NCBI RefSeq assembly: GCF_964204645.1
Contig: NC_134035.1
Span: 11,451,951-11,515,950 of the forward strand
Direction of reading: 5' to 3'
Source of the DNA: Tubulanus polymorphus
Taxonomy: Eukaryota > Nemertea > Palaeonemertea > Tubulaniformes > Tubulanidae
Length of the DNA: 64,000 nucleotides
The notes below the pieces were generated by a model, which worked only from the letters and a program-made list of their open reading frames with translations, ran no database searches and was not told the DNA's origin. The translations under genes were made by a program, and so were the position numbers. Positions within the stretch are counted from its first letter, which is position 1. The number at the start of each line of letters is the position of its first letter. Positions 1 through 14,133 of the stretch are shown piece after piece.

Positions 1-1180
1 TAAATTTACCCGCGCCTAGATAAACACCTCCCTCGTTTATATTTACCTCCATACTAGCTTTCCCTGCACATTCGTGCACGTTTGTTGGTACAACTCTAAA
101 CCGACACGGTATAATGAGTTCAGATAATATTATCTATCTATCTTAAGTGATCTGCAGAAAGTTTGTACTGTGATCTCAAACCGGTCATTTCGCAGAAAAA
201 TCCATTTAAAAATGATAGAATTTCTGAATGGTTTGAATATCAAGCCAAATTTCCACAGTTGCACACTTAGTGACTTATGTCCAAAATATTGTCTTAGATC
301 CCAAGTCTAGCCTCTGGAAACCAGCCTGGGTAAGGATGGTTTTGTCTGGCCCCCATAAACGTTAAATACAGACAAATAGCTAGAAGGGTCAGGATGGTTG
401 GCATTTTTTTTATAAGTCGATCAAAATGTTCTATCCATTTACGAAATAGAATCATAACAACGTCATAGTGCCCAAGTTTTAGTGAGTTTTTTTTGTGCAG
501 TGCCTATCGCGCAGGAATCCCTAAATTACGACGGCCAGAAGAAACAACAATTAGTGAGCAATTTCCCTCGGGTAAAGATAACTACGAATTAATTGACGAG
601 TGAACAAATAGAAAGATCGAAATATACGAATACATAGGTTATCTTATCGTTCGTATATACTTCAACAACAAAAATGCGATATTACCTATAACGATAATCA
701 TTACACGGGCTATTTTAGCATCTGTTTATGTAAGCTAGCGTTTCATGTTATCTCGGGATAGAGAAAGGCATCTCCGACATTTCGTTGTGTGTTTTTTCAC
801 GAGAGTGTTGTTCGACTGTGTACATATAAACTAATGTATAAATATATCAACTTGTAACAATGGCTAAACAGCTTACCACGAGTATTACAATAATACTTGA
901 AAAAGCCAGCATTTTTGAGCGATTCACGTTATACATCGCCCAAGACATCGGTCAGTACGCACACCTCCAGCTCGGCTACGTCACATCATGGACTCTAAAT
1001 TGTTTTAGAATGTGAATGTCAAATTCGTTAATTTGAATTTAAAAGCGTGATTTTTTTAAACATATTACATTGAAATGCTTGTTTTACTTGATAAACGATA
1101 ATTCTTTGTTATACGATAACTTAATTATAGTTCATCCAAAACCTTGCAAAAAAATGATTTATCTCTATCTATTCAAATAG
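1..1180. other. Upstream or intronic flank of the tetraspanin gene
   Basis: No coding exon could be supported here. The tetraspanin exon at 1181 begins inside the first membrane segment, so at least one exon carrying the start codon lies upstream. I looked here for an exon with the usual short cytoplasmic head plus the start of TM1, ending in phase 0 at a GT donor, and found none. The only ATG reading frame of note (860-1015, 51 codons) has no hydrophobic stretch. Confidence 0.5.
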
Positions 1181-3788
1181 TTGTTGGGTATGGCCCTCCT
1201 GGGTGTTGGTATATGGCTGCTCGTCGATCCAGAATCGACAAAACTCATCCAGGAGGCTGGCATTGGAAATTTCTATATCGGTGCCTACGTCATGATCGTT
1301 GTTGGTATCATAGTGATGGTGCTAGGATTCCTCGGTTACTGTGGAGCTTGGAGAGAAAGCCAGTGCATGTTGACGACGGTAAATTTGTGAACTTGTTTCC
1401 CATTAATCGATCGGGTCGCTTTTGTAAACTGTAATAGCTGAAACAGGCGTGGAACCAAAGGGTGCATGGGGTGCTAGTACGCCCCCTTCCTTAGCAAAAG
1501 TCCCTTGGTATTGAACGTTCGGAATGCATGAATGATGGCTAATTTCAAGATTTTCCCAAAGATCCCCGTCACTGCTTCGCGCCTTCGGCACTGGCAGTTA
1601 CGGTAGGTTCAACGCAGAGCTGATTGTCCAGTAGAGTACCCCCTAGAATCGCCCCTGCCATAATGCTGTATCTAAATACGATACTATATTGCTCTGATTA
1701 AGAGGGAGGCAAGGCAATATCTCGAACAGTTCGGCAGCACGTTTTACCAACTACAAAAAAATGAAAATATCATGATATATCTCCATTAGATAAGCTTGAG
1801 TTCATTTGATGAAATATATTTCAGTTTTTCGTACTGTTGCTGTTGATTTTCATCACCCTGGTCGGATGCGGGATTTGGGCTGTCATTAAACAAGCAGCTG
1901 TAAGTTACTTGATTTAAGAACCCGCAACAAGATTCATTACGAATGCTGATTTTGGACCAGAAAACTGTGTTACTGAATTAGAAACATCGCAATCTGAGTC
2001 ATATATACCAGCCTAATAGAAGAAAGGATCTTCATTGTCAATAAATTCATTTTGACTTCGTTTGTAGGTGAAGAAATACTGGGGAATACATTTGCAAAGT
2101 CTCGTCGATAACTATAAAAACGACGACACACCTGAAAAGAATACGGATCTACTGAATATACAGAATCAGGTATGCGCGCTCCTCATTCGCAGCACCGGCG
2201 ACTGCTGTTCAGAAAACAATGCCTACATCTCTGCAGATGATGATAATTCATGAAGAAAAGGACAATGCCCTGAACCAACGATTCTAAGCATATATCGATA
2301 ATTGAATTGAATTGACCGACAACCAGTCCAGCCCAGTTACTGATGACGCAGAGCACATCCTCTCAAAAATAATAATTATTAGATTTTATCAAAAATAGAA
2401 TAAGAGTTATGAAATATATTTGAATACAAAATTAACGCCAAAATCCACAATTGTGATTTTTATTTTGTAACGCCAATATCGATGACGTAGTGCACATCGA
2501 CTAACACACCACTTAAATAACGTATAATAAGTATCAATGTAGATAAACATTATTGTAACGGTTATTACTGCGTCAAAAAGCATAAAAAAAGCACACTGTA
2601 TATAGCTTATTGTTTTGCCCGACAAAAAATACATCAAAATATGTTATATTTATACAACTAAATGGTTAGTGAAACTATGACCCGAAGTTCTATTTTCTGT
2701 ATCTTAGTTCAATTGCTGCGGGGTACATGGGCGAGTTGACTACCTTCCTGGTCTTGGACCGAAGCCGTGTACGCAATTAAGTACTCTCATTAAGCCGGTA
2801 TGTATAACATGGCGGATTAGTAGAAAATAATCCTGTACATTTTACCAGATAATCGGGTGGACGAGATGTCTCGAAGATCATGTCGAGAATGATAATGAAC
2901 AATTTAAAGTTTTGTGTATTTTAATGGTGTGTTTTATCGGGTTTGCTAAGAATTCGGATTAAATTTTAAAGTTCTCAAATTGTCGTGCAGGTTGTGGGAT
3001 GCGAGGAAGCAACGGCCAGCGTGTTGAAAGATAAATTGACAGTGGTAGCCGCAGTAGTCATCGGACTAGGAGTTGTCATGGTACGATTCAAATAACTCCT
3101 ATATAGAATGTGAATTGATTTGATGATAGAATACGAAAATATCGAAGAAGCAAAACATTATACCTCGGAAATTTCAACTGGGAATATTTTTCAACGCAGC
3201 CTTATCAATTTGTGATTTTAAAAATCACTAAATGATAAACTGTGGTCACGATCGCGAATATATTTACAAGAAATATTTCAAAAAGTTGGAACAGAAAAAA
3301 TATTCGAAGATATATAGCGCCGATATCTAGATTTGTAAATCATCTCTTTTACCGGGATGGGTTAAACAAAACGATACCTCGAAATACATAATATTTACGT
3401 AAGTTCATACACTGGACCCAAGTTCATAGGTTCATGTTCACGCTCAACGCAGACGATGCAGGAAAACACGGAAACAGGAGAGAGAACATGTTTCCGAGCG
3501 TTTGATTCCGTGTTTCTGTGTTTAAGCCCAACGCACTCGACGCGAGGAAAACACTCGCAGACATGTTTCCGTCTCCTGCTTCCGTGTTTCCTTGCGTCGC
3601 GTGCGTGAGATTCAAATCATAACTGGGCTCGGGGCATGATACGTATATCTACGTAATGGCAATTTATGGCCTGTAATTATGTCGTTGGAGTAAAGTAATT
3701 GTAACATTTTCTAAAATTTCATTTTCAGTTGATTGGTCTGATCTTCTCGATGTTGCTATGCTGCGCTATCAGGGACACTAGGGGTTAA
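1181..3788 (+). CDS. Tetraspanin, 5' partial (exons 2-7)
   Basis: Four-pass membrane organiser that gathers integrins and other partners into tetraspanin-enriched microdomains. Six exons join in phase 0: 1181-1378, 1825-1899, 2068-2169, 2708-2797, 2991-3080 and 3729-3788 (TAA), giving 204 aa. The first exon has the end of TM1 (LLGMALLGVGIWLLVD), the small loop and TM2 followed by the family motif GYCGAWRESQC. The next exon is TM3 (FFVLLLLLIF). The large extracellular loop spans the next three exons and carries CCG, a PKPC variant of PxSC, and a GC, so four cysteines for two disulphides. TM4 ends in cysteines (LLCCAIRD), which are likely palmitoylation sites. The N-terminal ~15-25 residues are missing and must lie in an exon not found here. 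The extracellular loop is short for the family. No close orthologue (CD9, CD63 or CD151 type) can be assigned by eye. Confidence 0.93.
2275..2570. repeat. Dispersed repeat, copy 1 of 3
   Basis: The stretch, in a tetraspanin intron, matches 9270-9400 and 14915-15195 in diverged form. Shared marks are a GATAATTGAATTGAATTGA-like head, a 'CCAGTC-AGCCC...TGATGACG' core, 'ACATCCTCTCAAA', and a later 'ACGCCA...GATGACGTA'. It has no coding capacity and no clear terminal repeats, so the family type is unknown. Confidence 0.6.
3443..3609. repeat. Foldback MITE-like element (ACGCA-CGACGCA-GGAAACA family)
   Basis: The left half (from 3443: CTCAACGCAGACGATGCAGG) is the imperfect reverse complement of the right half (ending CGTCGCGTGCGTGAG at 3609). 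Both arms contain ACACGGAA-CAGGAGA and AACATGTTT. Relatives occur at 32088-32256, 48303-48390 and 55781-55907. Confidence 0.7.
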
Positions 3789-6345
<2,557 letters not shown>

Positions 6346-7384
6346 AGTATTGGACAATTAACCGAGGGCGAAATTGCCGAATTCAAAGAAGCGTTCTCGC
6401 TATTCGACAGAGATGGCGGAGGTACGATCACTATCAAACAACTAGCTACCATTCTACGATCGATGGATGAAAATCCTACTGACGCCGAATTGGACGATTT
6501 GAAGAAAGAAATGGCAGCCGTCCGTGCTTCCGGTGGTAAATTCAAAAGATCAAAGTGTTAACTCGAAGGGAAGGCCGACTCCTAAATAGTCCGCTAGGCA
6601 CGTGTTTTGTTCAGCGCCATCACCGGTCGCGATAAACAATATATTTTATAGACGGGTTCCCGGTCTCTTATCTAAATTAGCGTTTTTCATGATTTGTCTA
6701 AGTCTTAAGACTTTACACCAAATCTTGGAAAACGCTGTCCCCAATGCTCGCGGTGGATGTATCACCGAGAGGCTATTGTTTATCTCTAACAGCGAGGATT
6801 CTGTTAATTTCGACGATTGTCAAATATTTGGTGACATCACGTGAGTCCGTGAGTCCGGCGGCCTTCTCTTCAGTTTACTTTTCTATGAAACGATGACACG
6901 GAATCGATTTGAAAATAAATAACCGTACAGATTATCCGGCCAACCAATATTGAAGTGATTTCAGCTATGAGAAAAATCATTCAAACGTATTTTTCTATTC
7001 TTGTTTACAGATAGCAAGACCGTCGATTTCAATGAGGCCTTAACGTTGGTCGCCCGGAGGCTGAAAGGACCCGAAACAGACGAGGATATACTGCAAGCCT
7101 TCCGCGTTTTCGACAAGGAAGGGAACGGATACATAAGCCCGGATGAATTGAAAGCCTTGCTCGCCAAGTACGCCAACAGTGCGCTGAGTGAAAAAGAATT
7201 GCAGGAAATCATCAAAGATGCAGATGTCACCGGAAATGGACAAATTGATTATATACGTACGTAATTATAATCAACTTTCGAAAACGTTTGCACAATATTT
7301 AGTTCCTATACGGAATTTTTAATTGTAAGCATGCTCTTCTTTTTTGAATTCGTAGAATATGTAGAAAAATTGATGTCAATCTAA
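6346..7384 (+). CDS. Divergent calmodulin-like EF-hand protein, 5' partial
   Basis: Small calcium sensor of the calmodulin/troponin C family. Three exons join in consistent phase: 6346-6535, 7011-7256 and 7356-7384 (TAA), giving about 154 visible residues. The start matches the calmodulin head ([19 protein letters not shown]) but the initiator exon was not found. The four loops read [12 protein letters not shown] (position 12 Gln instead of Glu), [12 protein letters not shown] (no acidic residue at 1, 3 or 5, so probably dead), [12 protein letters not shown] (intact) and [12 protein letters not shown] (position 12 Gln). At most one or two loops look like normal calcium sites. The end, YVEKLMSI, corresponds to the calmodulin tail. 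It is convergent with the first SLC22 gene, with 376 bp between stop codons. It could equally be called a calmodulin-like or troponin C-like paralogue. Confidence 0.9.
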
Positions 7385-7760
7385 TTAGTGTTGGATGAAA
7401 TGGTACCTGAAGTGAAGGAGACGAATACATATGAAGTTGAAATTTATCGAAACAAGAATCGTGTTTTGATTTACTTGGTTCATTTCGATTAGATTGCATC
7501 GTCTGTTTGAACGACCGAAAACCACAAACGCAGTTTCGTCACGTTTGAATCTATTTAGGAAATTGTAAATTGCAACTTTTTTTGTGAAAACCCAGAGAAA
7601 AACAGAGGAATGAAGAAAAATTAATACATCGTCCGGTTATATTTTCATTTTTATTTATTACTCCATATTTTTGCACAATTGAATCGTATCAGAAATATAG
7701 CGGTCGTTTTCATTCAACTTATTGAAACGGTGATTGTGCTCTGATAATTCCGAATAGGTT
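7385..7760. other. Convergent 3' intergenic spacer
   Basis: This holds the 3' end of the calmodulin-like gene (+) and the 3' UTR of SLC22 copy A (-), with a poly(A) signal for the latter. No other feature was seen. Confidence 0.7.
7650..7659 (-). terminator. Poly(A) signal of SLC22 copy A
   Basis: Two overlapping AATAAA hexamers on the minus strand (AATAAATAAA), about 100 nt past the stop codon at 7761-7763. The same overlapping pair occurs behind copy B, so the 3' UTR was duplicated with the gene. Confidence 0.75.
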
Positions 7761-10700
7761 TTAACAAAAATGGCGGCAGTTGTAACAAGGATTGGTCTGT
7801 ACGTCAGAGATCTTCTGCGGCATCGGAACTCCTTTAGTTTCCGGTAGAGGTAACACTAACAACGCCGCTAAAAATCCGACACCGCCAAATATCAATCCCG
7901 GTATCTTCGCGTCATCAGACTGAAAAATGAAGAAAAAAAAACGTCGTGTACACGTATCGCCCAAACCGCACCCGACTCCGAAATCGATGCAAAATAATTC
8001 AGCATCTTTTCATATTTTACCAGCAACGTTGCTAAAACCCATTTCGACATTGGACTAGCAGTTCAAGGAGACAGTGCCCGACAGTCTGGCTATTCAAAAC
8101 ATAAACACCCCCTTATAAATAAATGCAGATGCTTGAAAAATGTCATGAACTATAACTTAGCAATTTGATTTTTACAAAACAAATAGAAATATCATGTCAT
8201 TTAACGCCCCTGGTGAACATGAAGAGAAACCGATGACCTTGAAACTCAATACAATCATCGGACGGAATAGTTTTCTAGGGCTAAGTCCTAGGGTAATTTC
8301 AAAAGATATAATGGGGCAGAAATGGGGTGATAAAATGAAATCATTACCGCATAAAGAGTGAGTGGGGCAACCATCGAACCAATGCGTGCGCACGTCGAAG
8401 CTATTCCAAAAGCCCTGTTCCTGTAATGAAGAAATGGAGAGCTGGAGAGACCTTAAAATCGAAATGAATTCGCTATAACTTGTCTAACTTATTGCTGTTC
8501 TATATTTACCTGAAATTTGTCGGGAATATTTCAGTGGTGTGAATGAATATTGAATTAAAGGCAGCCGTGCTAAAAAACTTTCCTAAAGTGTTCAATGTCG
8601 TCAAAAGCGGCACAAGGTCAACACTTCCTGAAATAGAACGATTGTTTATTAATCTTGATACTCAGGTCTACAATTCAGGGTCCATTTCCACTGTTCTCGA
8701 CTCTACTGTTCAAGCATTAACCGATTTAGACTTAACTAACTAGTGGGAATGATGAAGAAAAAATCCGCCTACCATATTTTTCGGGGATAAGGTTTGCCGC
8801 TACCAGCAAGACGCCGGTTAGACTGTACGCTAGTATCATTGTTGGTCGCCTCCCAAAACTGAAAAAAACATCGACATTTTGACAAATAACCTTCTACGTA
8901 GCGAAACAATATTGTGAGTTTATTTCATTCTCGAATGAAAATTGAGAACGAACATACCGGATGAGCATGAAATGGGTGACGAGATTACTGGGCAACTCGA
9001 CGACTGCGCCTAGTATGAAATTAACGAACCGATTTCCGACCATCACAGACGTGCCTAAAATCATACCGTAATACTGAAAACTATTACAGCACCTGCAAAT
9101 AAAGAACCGTACTCTGCTTTATACACGTCATTGATAGAATGCTGCTATCGTTAACAGTTATTTCAAACATCAGTAAATAATTGCCTCGTTAGAAAATACA
9201 TATATTGCTCAATATTGTCGACAATAAATAATATAATATAACTATATACTATTAAGGATCAATTAAGTTATTTCGGATTTGAGTATATATCGATTGACCG
9301 TCAACCAGTCTAGCCCCAATGTAGTGATGACGTAAGTTTATTGCTTTAATTACAAAATTCATTAATTGTGATTGTCATTTTCGAAATCGCTGATCAAGTA
9401 CGGTTTAATCCCCATTTATATTGTCAAGTGAACATCGTGTTCCTTTTGAAAGAATGGCTATTGAGTTGAAGTAATAATTAGAAACGCGAGAACAGGAATA
9501 ATTGTCACAAGTTAAAGGCTCCAGCTAAACTATATTATCTTTCACTACTATCTTCACCTCGGACTCAACGTCTCTTCTGAACATAATATGATAACAACTT
9601 ACCAGATGAATGACATGATTACTAAGTAGGCACTCAATGATCTATGTTTCATAATTTCTAAAAAGCTGATATCTTGAGATTTAGCTTTCTTTTTGCAGGA
9701 AAGCATCCGTTTTAATATAGCCACGTTTCTGGTACATGAAAACACTAGATTTTTTCTCGTTCGATCATGTCTGTGTTCTGAAATTATATTTAGATAGAAA
9801 CGCTAAAAATAGCCTTTTAAGATAATCTATAATTTCAATAGAAAAAACAGCGTACTATCGTCAAGAACTTTATCCTCTTTTGAGAGTAGCGTAATAACGC
9901 TATTTCGTGGACAAGGAATTTTATTTTGTTTTGACGCTTTTTCAAGGATTCGATTCGCTTCGTCGTGTCGCGAGTTGGCCACGAGCCAGGGGATCGATTC
10001 GTCGTAGACCCTGAAAAATACAAAACACAGAGTTGACCTAAACGTACCGAAAGAGTTATGATAAAACTTTGAAAAGTATATGGGAAACCCAGAAGGTCAA
10101 AACGGCGATACCATAGTAATACAATAGAATCTCCCCGCTTGAACCTTGCAATACCTTTAGATATTTAAGGAAAAAAACGGAAATACGAAAGTTGAGGGAT
10201 ATTTTCATTACAGCAAAACTCACGAAAAGATTCGTTTTTTTCATAATAGCATTTATGTTTCATTATAAGGGAATTTTGATTCGTCTACTTGTGAGTGTTT
10301 ATTTTCTTTTATTCTTCTAAACATTGTATACAAGATATTCATAGATTTGTCTAATGTAGATTGTCTATTTTTAAGGGCTTATTCATAATCATTAGTTCTA
10401 CTCCCAGCGCAACGAACCACGTACGTACCATATACCCAGAATGGCGGACGCCAATAAACAGGACGCAAGTATCTGGAAATGTTGCCAGTTCTTCACGAGA
10501 TATCCAGTAATTCCAGTGGCTGCCATTCCTAATGACCACGAGGTCATCAAAATCGAATTGGCAAACGAACGATGCTTCGTCGGGAAACATTCGAACACCA
10601 AAATAGAGGCACACAAATAGCTGCCCTGAAAGAGATAAAGATGGAATTTGTGGGGCAAAATGATGGTTCAACATAACCAAAACCTGAAAGGGGGTGAATA

Positions 10701-12608
10701 CACGGTTGCACTTTCATGGCTTGTACCATTCATAACCTATATTAAACCATCATCTTAATCTCAAGTAGTATTTTCGGCTTGAATATAGCAACAATTGAGC
10801 AACCAGTTGTGCAGTCAAGGCACATCATAGTTCTGTAACCAATCTAACAACCTAAACCCAGTCTTTGGTCGCAATTGTATAACTAAGCCAAATCGTGACT
10901 TCAGTTCAAAAAGGGCTAAAATCTGGACACTATAGTTTTCAGTTATAAAACTAGCTATAACACTAAGTCGTTATTAGGCTGATCAGTCATAATATGACTC
11001 TGCAACCGACTGCTGGTTTTCTTATCGCAGTAATTCTTACTATAGAGATAGAACCGGTGAAGAATCTCGTTATTATGAAGACAACTGGATTTACAACAAC
11101 TCCTCCGATCAGATGCGACATCGCGGCAACAACTCCTGTAAACAACGATTGAAAATATCTATAAAAGTGGCTATTCTTGCCTAAGCATTTTGTACCAAGT
11201 TTTGTACCTAGTTCTACAGTCGCTAGTTAGGTCCAAAACTCACGATTGTCTCTAACATTTAAAAAGTCTAACATTCATTTTCCGTCAAATTGATGACCCA
11301 AATTGGTCCAAAAAATCCGTTTGATCGGATTAATTTCAATATTTCTTAATATTTGACTTCATCAACTCAGAACTTTGACATTATCGTTATTGATAAACTA
11401 TTATAGAGTCTGAAAACCATGGCTCCAGATCATAATGAAAAAGTACCTGTGATAATCGATGTATATTTACGACCGAAGTAATCGGCAAACGGTGCGAAAC
11501 AAAAGCTACCAAACAACACGCCACTGTAGTATACCGTCTGCGCCATTGAATTCATGATCGCCTTGTCGCATACCCAGGAAAACTGTTCATAGAGAAACAA
11601 AACGGTGCCTTTTTTAATAGCTTGGTTTACGGGGTAGACCTATATTAGAATATCATTTCGGAGGAAACAAAAATTCAAAAAAAATTCCCTCAGTGAGATA
11701 AAATCATTTTTGATGGACGAGGGAACTGTCGATAGGGCAATATACATATGTCCAAACAAATGATTCTTGGAAAGTTCGAATTCTGCAAAAAAAGATCAAA
11801 AAAGAACCTCGCGTTTTTCAATTTTTTCATCATTCAAGCCAGGATTCTCATTCGGAGGAGTTGAAAAAAATTTATTTTGCTTATTTTTTCACTTGTTCCA
11901 CAGACAGGAATGAAAATTTCAAAAATATTCTTTTAATTTGACTTTCCTTCAAATTTGGGGAGGCGGTTCCCGTAAACCAAGCTATTGAAAAAGGCCTCAT
12001 GCGCTTGCTTGCTAATTCAACATTTCCAGTTTAAATCATACGTATACCTCTTCAATGAGTGTGTAATAACCATCGGAATCATAGGTGTAGCCGTTCTGAC
12101 ACGGAACAGTCGTATTCCTGTTCGTTTGTCCCGGATATTCGTACATATTGCATTTATCCATTGACGAAGCGCCGCTGTTCGCGTCGATCACAAACGGAAT
12201 CGTCTGATTCAACGTGGAGTTCTTGCCGTCAACCGAACAGTGATGTGGCGGAGTCCAGCCTATAGAAGTGTAATTCAAAACTTTACCGCTAAACCATGAG
12301 CTTTGACTTCAAAGACAAATCTGAATCGTCATAGAATGGCATAATTCTAACTCTAGAATATGACGTTTCTTCGCTATTTTGCAGTTGTGTCGATTTCTAA
12401 TATTTCCATCGAGTGAAATTATGGTTAATAGTATCACGAGCGTGTTGAAATGTAATACAATTTTCAGCACTTTACCTTGAAAAACTATTCCCAAACTTGA
12501 GAATGCCGTCACGAATCCTGTACTGAAACCGATAAAGAGCAGATGCGTCATTTGCCATCGTCCGTACTTTCCGAGAGATTCTAATACTTCGTCGATGTTA
12601 TCCATCAT
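7761..12608 (-). CDS. SLC22-type organic ion transporter, copy A (intact)
   Basis: Twelve-pass plasma-membrane MFS carrier of the organic cation/anion/carnitine family. Coding exons, 5' to 3': 12608-12476, 12259-12048, 11582-11447, 11135-11041, 10625-10429, 10010-9856, 9777-9603, 9092-8958, 8858-8773, 8627-8510, 8420-8348 and 7919-7761. All phases agree and encode 557 aa, the normal family length. Exon 1 has the SLC22 head with GKYGRWQM. Exon 2 is the large glycosylated, cysteine-bearing extracellular loop (NST, NQT, NTT). Exon 3 holds WVCDKA and the MFS motif DYFGRK. Exon 6 has DESIPWL where the family has ESPRWL. Exon 9 starts FGRRP. Exon 12 ends TM12 and PLPETKG. Exon 11 reads CARIGS, with Arg where OCT1-type cation carriers have Asp, so an OCTN- or OAT-like specificity is more likely (inference). 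The substrate is unknown. Start chosen: ATGATG at 12608; either Met is possible. Confidence 0.95.
9270..9400. repeat. Dispersed repeat, copy 2 of 3
   Basis: Intronic stretch of SLC22 copy A (between exons 7 and 8), related to 2275-2570 and 14915-15195 through GATTGACCGTCAACCAGTC and the following TAGCCCC...TGATGACGTAA segment. Confidence 0.5.
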
Positions 12609-13325
12609 GGTTGGTTCTTCTGTTCCTGTAAACCGTTCTGTTCCCTTCTATTATCAATATATAAAATACGTAATCGATTAGATTTCTAATAATGTTCAAA
12701 TCTACGAAACAACTCACAATATTCGATATTTCTTTAATAAACACCAAGTTCTCAAGGTTCGTTCGTATTCAAATATATATGAATGATCTACTTCCCAAGT
12801 AATACGGACATACTAGAATCTAGGAAGCTGGAGCGGAGAAGGAACAAAAGTTCGATAATATATCGATGCGCATGAATTCCTGTTTCCACAAATTTCAACG
12901 TTTGAAAAGAATAAAACCCAGCGGTAAAAAACGAATTGAAAAATCTTACTTGCCTTCCGCGGGACCCGATACGCGTGAAAACGAAAATATCAAAATGTCA
13001 TCATAATTTGTCGACGATCATCAGTGTTCTTAGAAAGAAAAATTGCCGTCTGTTTCGTTTCTTGTCCCCTTAGTGCCTGCTGCATTTCTACATTCTGATT
13101 GTTCTATCCTATTCATGCGCGCTCCTTTTTTCCTCGTCTTTATCCCAGAAATACTTAAAAAACAATGATCGAAACATAAGCAATGAAAAACTAGTCTAAC
13201 AAAATGTTTGCTTATTGGTTTAATATTCCCTCATACGTATCGTTCAAACGCGTTAAAATCAATTATATTTCAATAAGATTTTTATTCTTGCAGCCGATCG
13301 AAATGATTACCCTCAAATAAAGAAT

Positions 13326-13643
13326 CGTCGACGGCAAAATTTAGGAATTCATATTATATAATGGTTTACAATCCAATTCAGATAATAGGCTTAAAACTAC
13401 TTACCTTACAAATTCAAATTCACCATAATTTGTCATGGCTCCATGTGTCACATTGCCGAGTTGTTTTTGATGGAGGGTTTATTTCGTCGACGGCAAAATT
13501 TAGGAATTCATATTATATAATGGTTTACAATCCAATTCAGATAATAGGCTTAAAACTACTTACCTTACAAATACAAATTCACCATAATTTGTCATGGCTC
13601 CATGTGTCACATTGCCGAGTTAATTTTGATGGAGGGTTTATTT
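13326..13643. repeat. Tandem duplication, two units of 159 bp
   Basis: Unit 1 is 13326-13484 and unit 2 is 13485-13643, each beginning CGTCGACGGCAAAATTTAGG and nearly identical. The period is a multiple of 3, so one frame stays open across both copies. That reflects the repeat rather than a gene. Confidence 0.95.
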
Positions 13644-14040
13644 TCCGGCTGTTTTGTTGTTTTTCGTGTATAGGCTTTGCGTATATTCAATAAGCGATAT
13701 CGCTTTTCCCATTAATTTCCAACTGCTAAACCCATGAATACTCTAATACTCATTGCATGCGATCAGTGCCTGACAAAATGCCACACAAAAGTGATCAAAA
13801 TGTCATCAAGTTGGCACAAAATCTACAGTTCCCGGACATTTCAACTAGTTCTTTGTAGATGAAATATGAGAAAAGAAATTCGGCTTCAATACATTGAATA
13901 TAGGCCTACCAGACTTTACGAGGATAAGATTTGCCGGCCAGAATAGACACGCCAGTCAAATTGTAACTTTCGTAAAAACTCAAGAGAAAGAAAGGAGGAA
14001 TGAAGAAAAAATGAACACAAAGTCCGGTTTTATTTTCGGT

Positions 14041-14050
14041 TTTATTTATT
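14041..14050 (-). terminator. Poly(A) signal of SLC22 copy B
   Basis: Overlapping AATAAA hexamers on the minus strand, about 85 nt past the copy B stop codon (14134-14136), matching the arrangement behind copy A. Confidence 0.7.
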
Positions 14051-14133
14051 TCTGTATATTTTGCAAAAAATCACGACATTCATTCAACTTATTGAAGCGT
14101 CGTCAGTGATTGCTGTGGAATTCCGAACAGGTT

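Larger units (their letters stand above)
12609..14133. other. Spacer between SLC22 copies A and B
   Basis: It contains the 5' flank and probable 5' UTR of copy A, a 159-bp tandem duplication (13326-13643), and the 3' UTR of copy B. The 14000-14130 part is recognisably homologous to the 3' UTR of copy A. No separate gene was found. Confidence 0.6.

Noticed and set aside
860-1015. 50-residue ATG frame upstream of the tetraspanin exons
   Set aside because: No hydrophobic TM1 segment and no phase-0 donor, so it cannot be the missing tetraspanin first exon.
9728-9735. Alternative acceptor (ACCAG|AAACG) for SLC22 copy A exon 7
   Set aside because: It breaks the phase from exon 6; the upstream acceptor at 9777 (TTTCAG|AACAC) restores the frame and is matched in copies B and C.
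10351-10680. Frame over SLC22 copy A exon 5 longer than the real one
   Set aside because: The other frame gives the conserved SLC22 peptide (ECFPTKHRSFANSI) and matching splice phases; this one is a shadow.
13361-13693. 111-codon frame with an internal protein repeat
   Set aside because: Produced by the 159-bp tandem DNA duplication; no homology and no expression signals.
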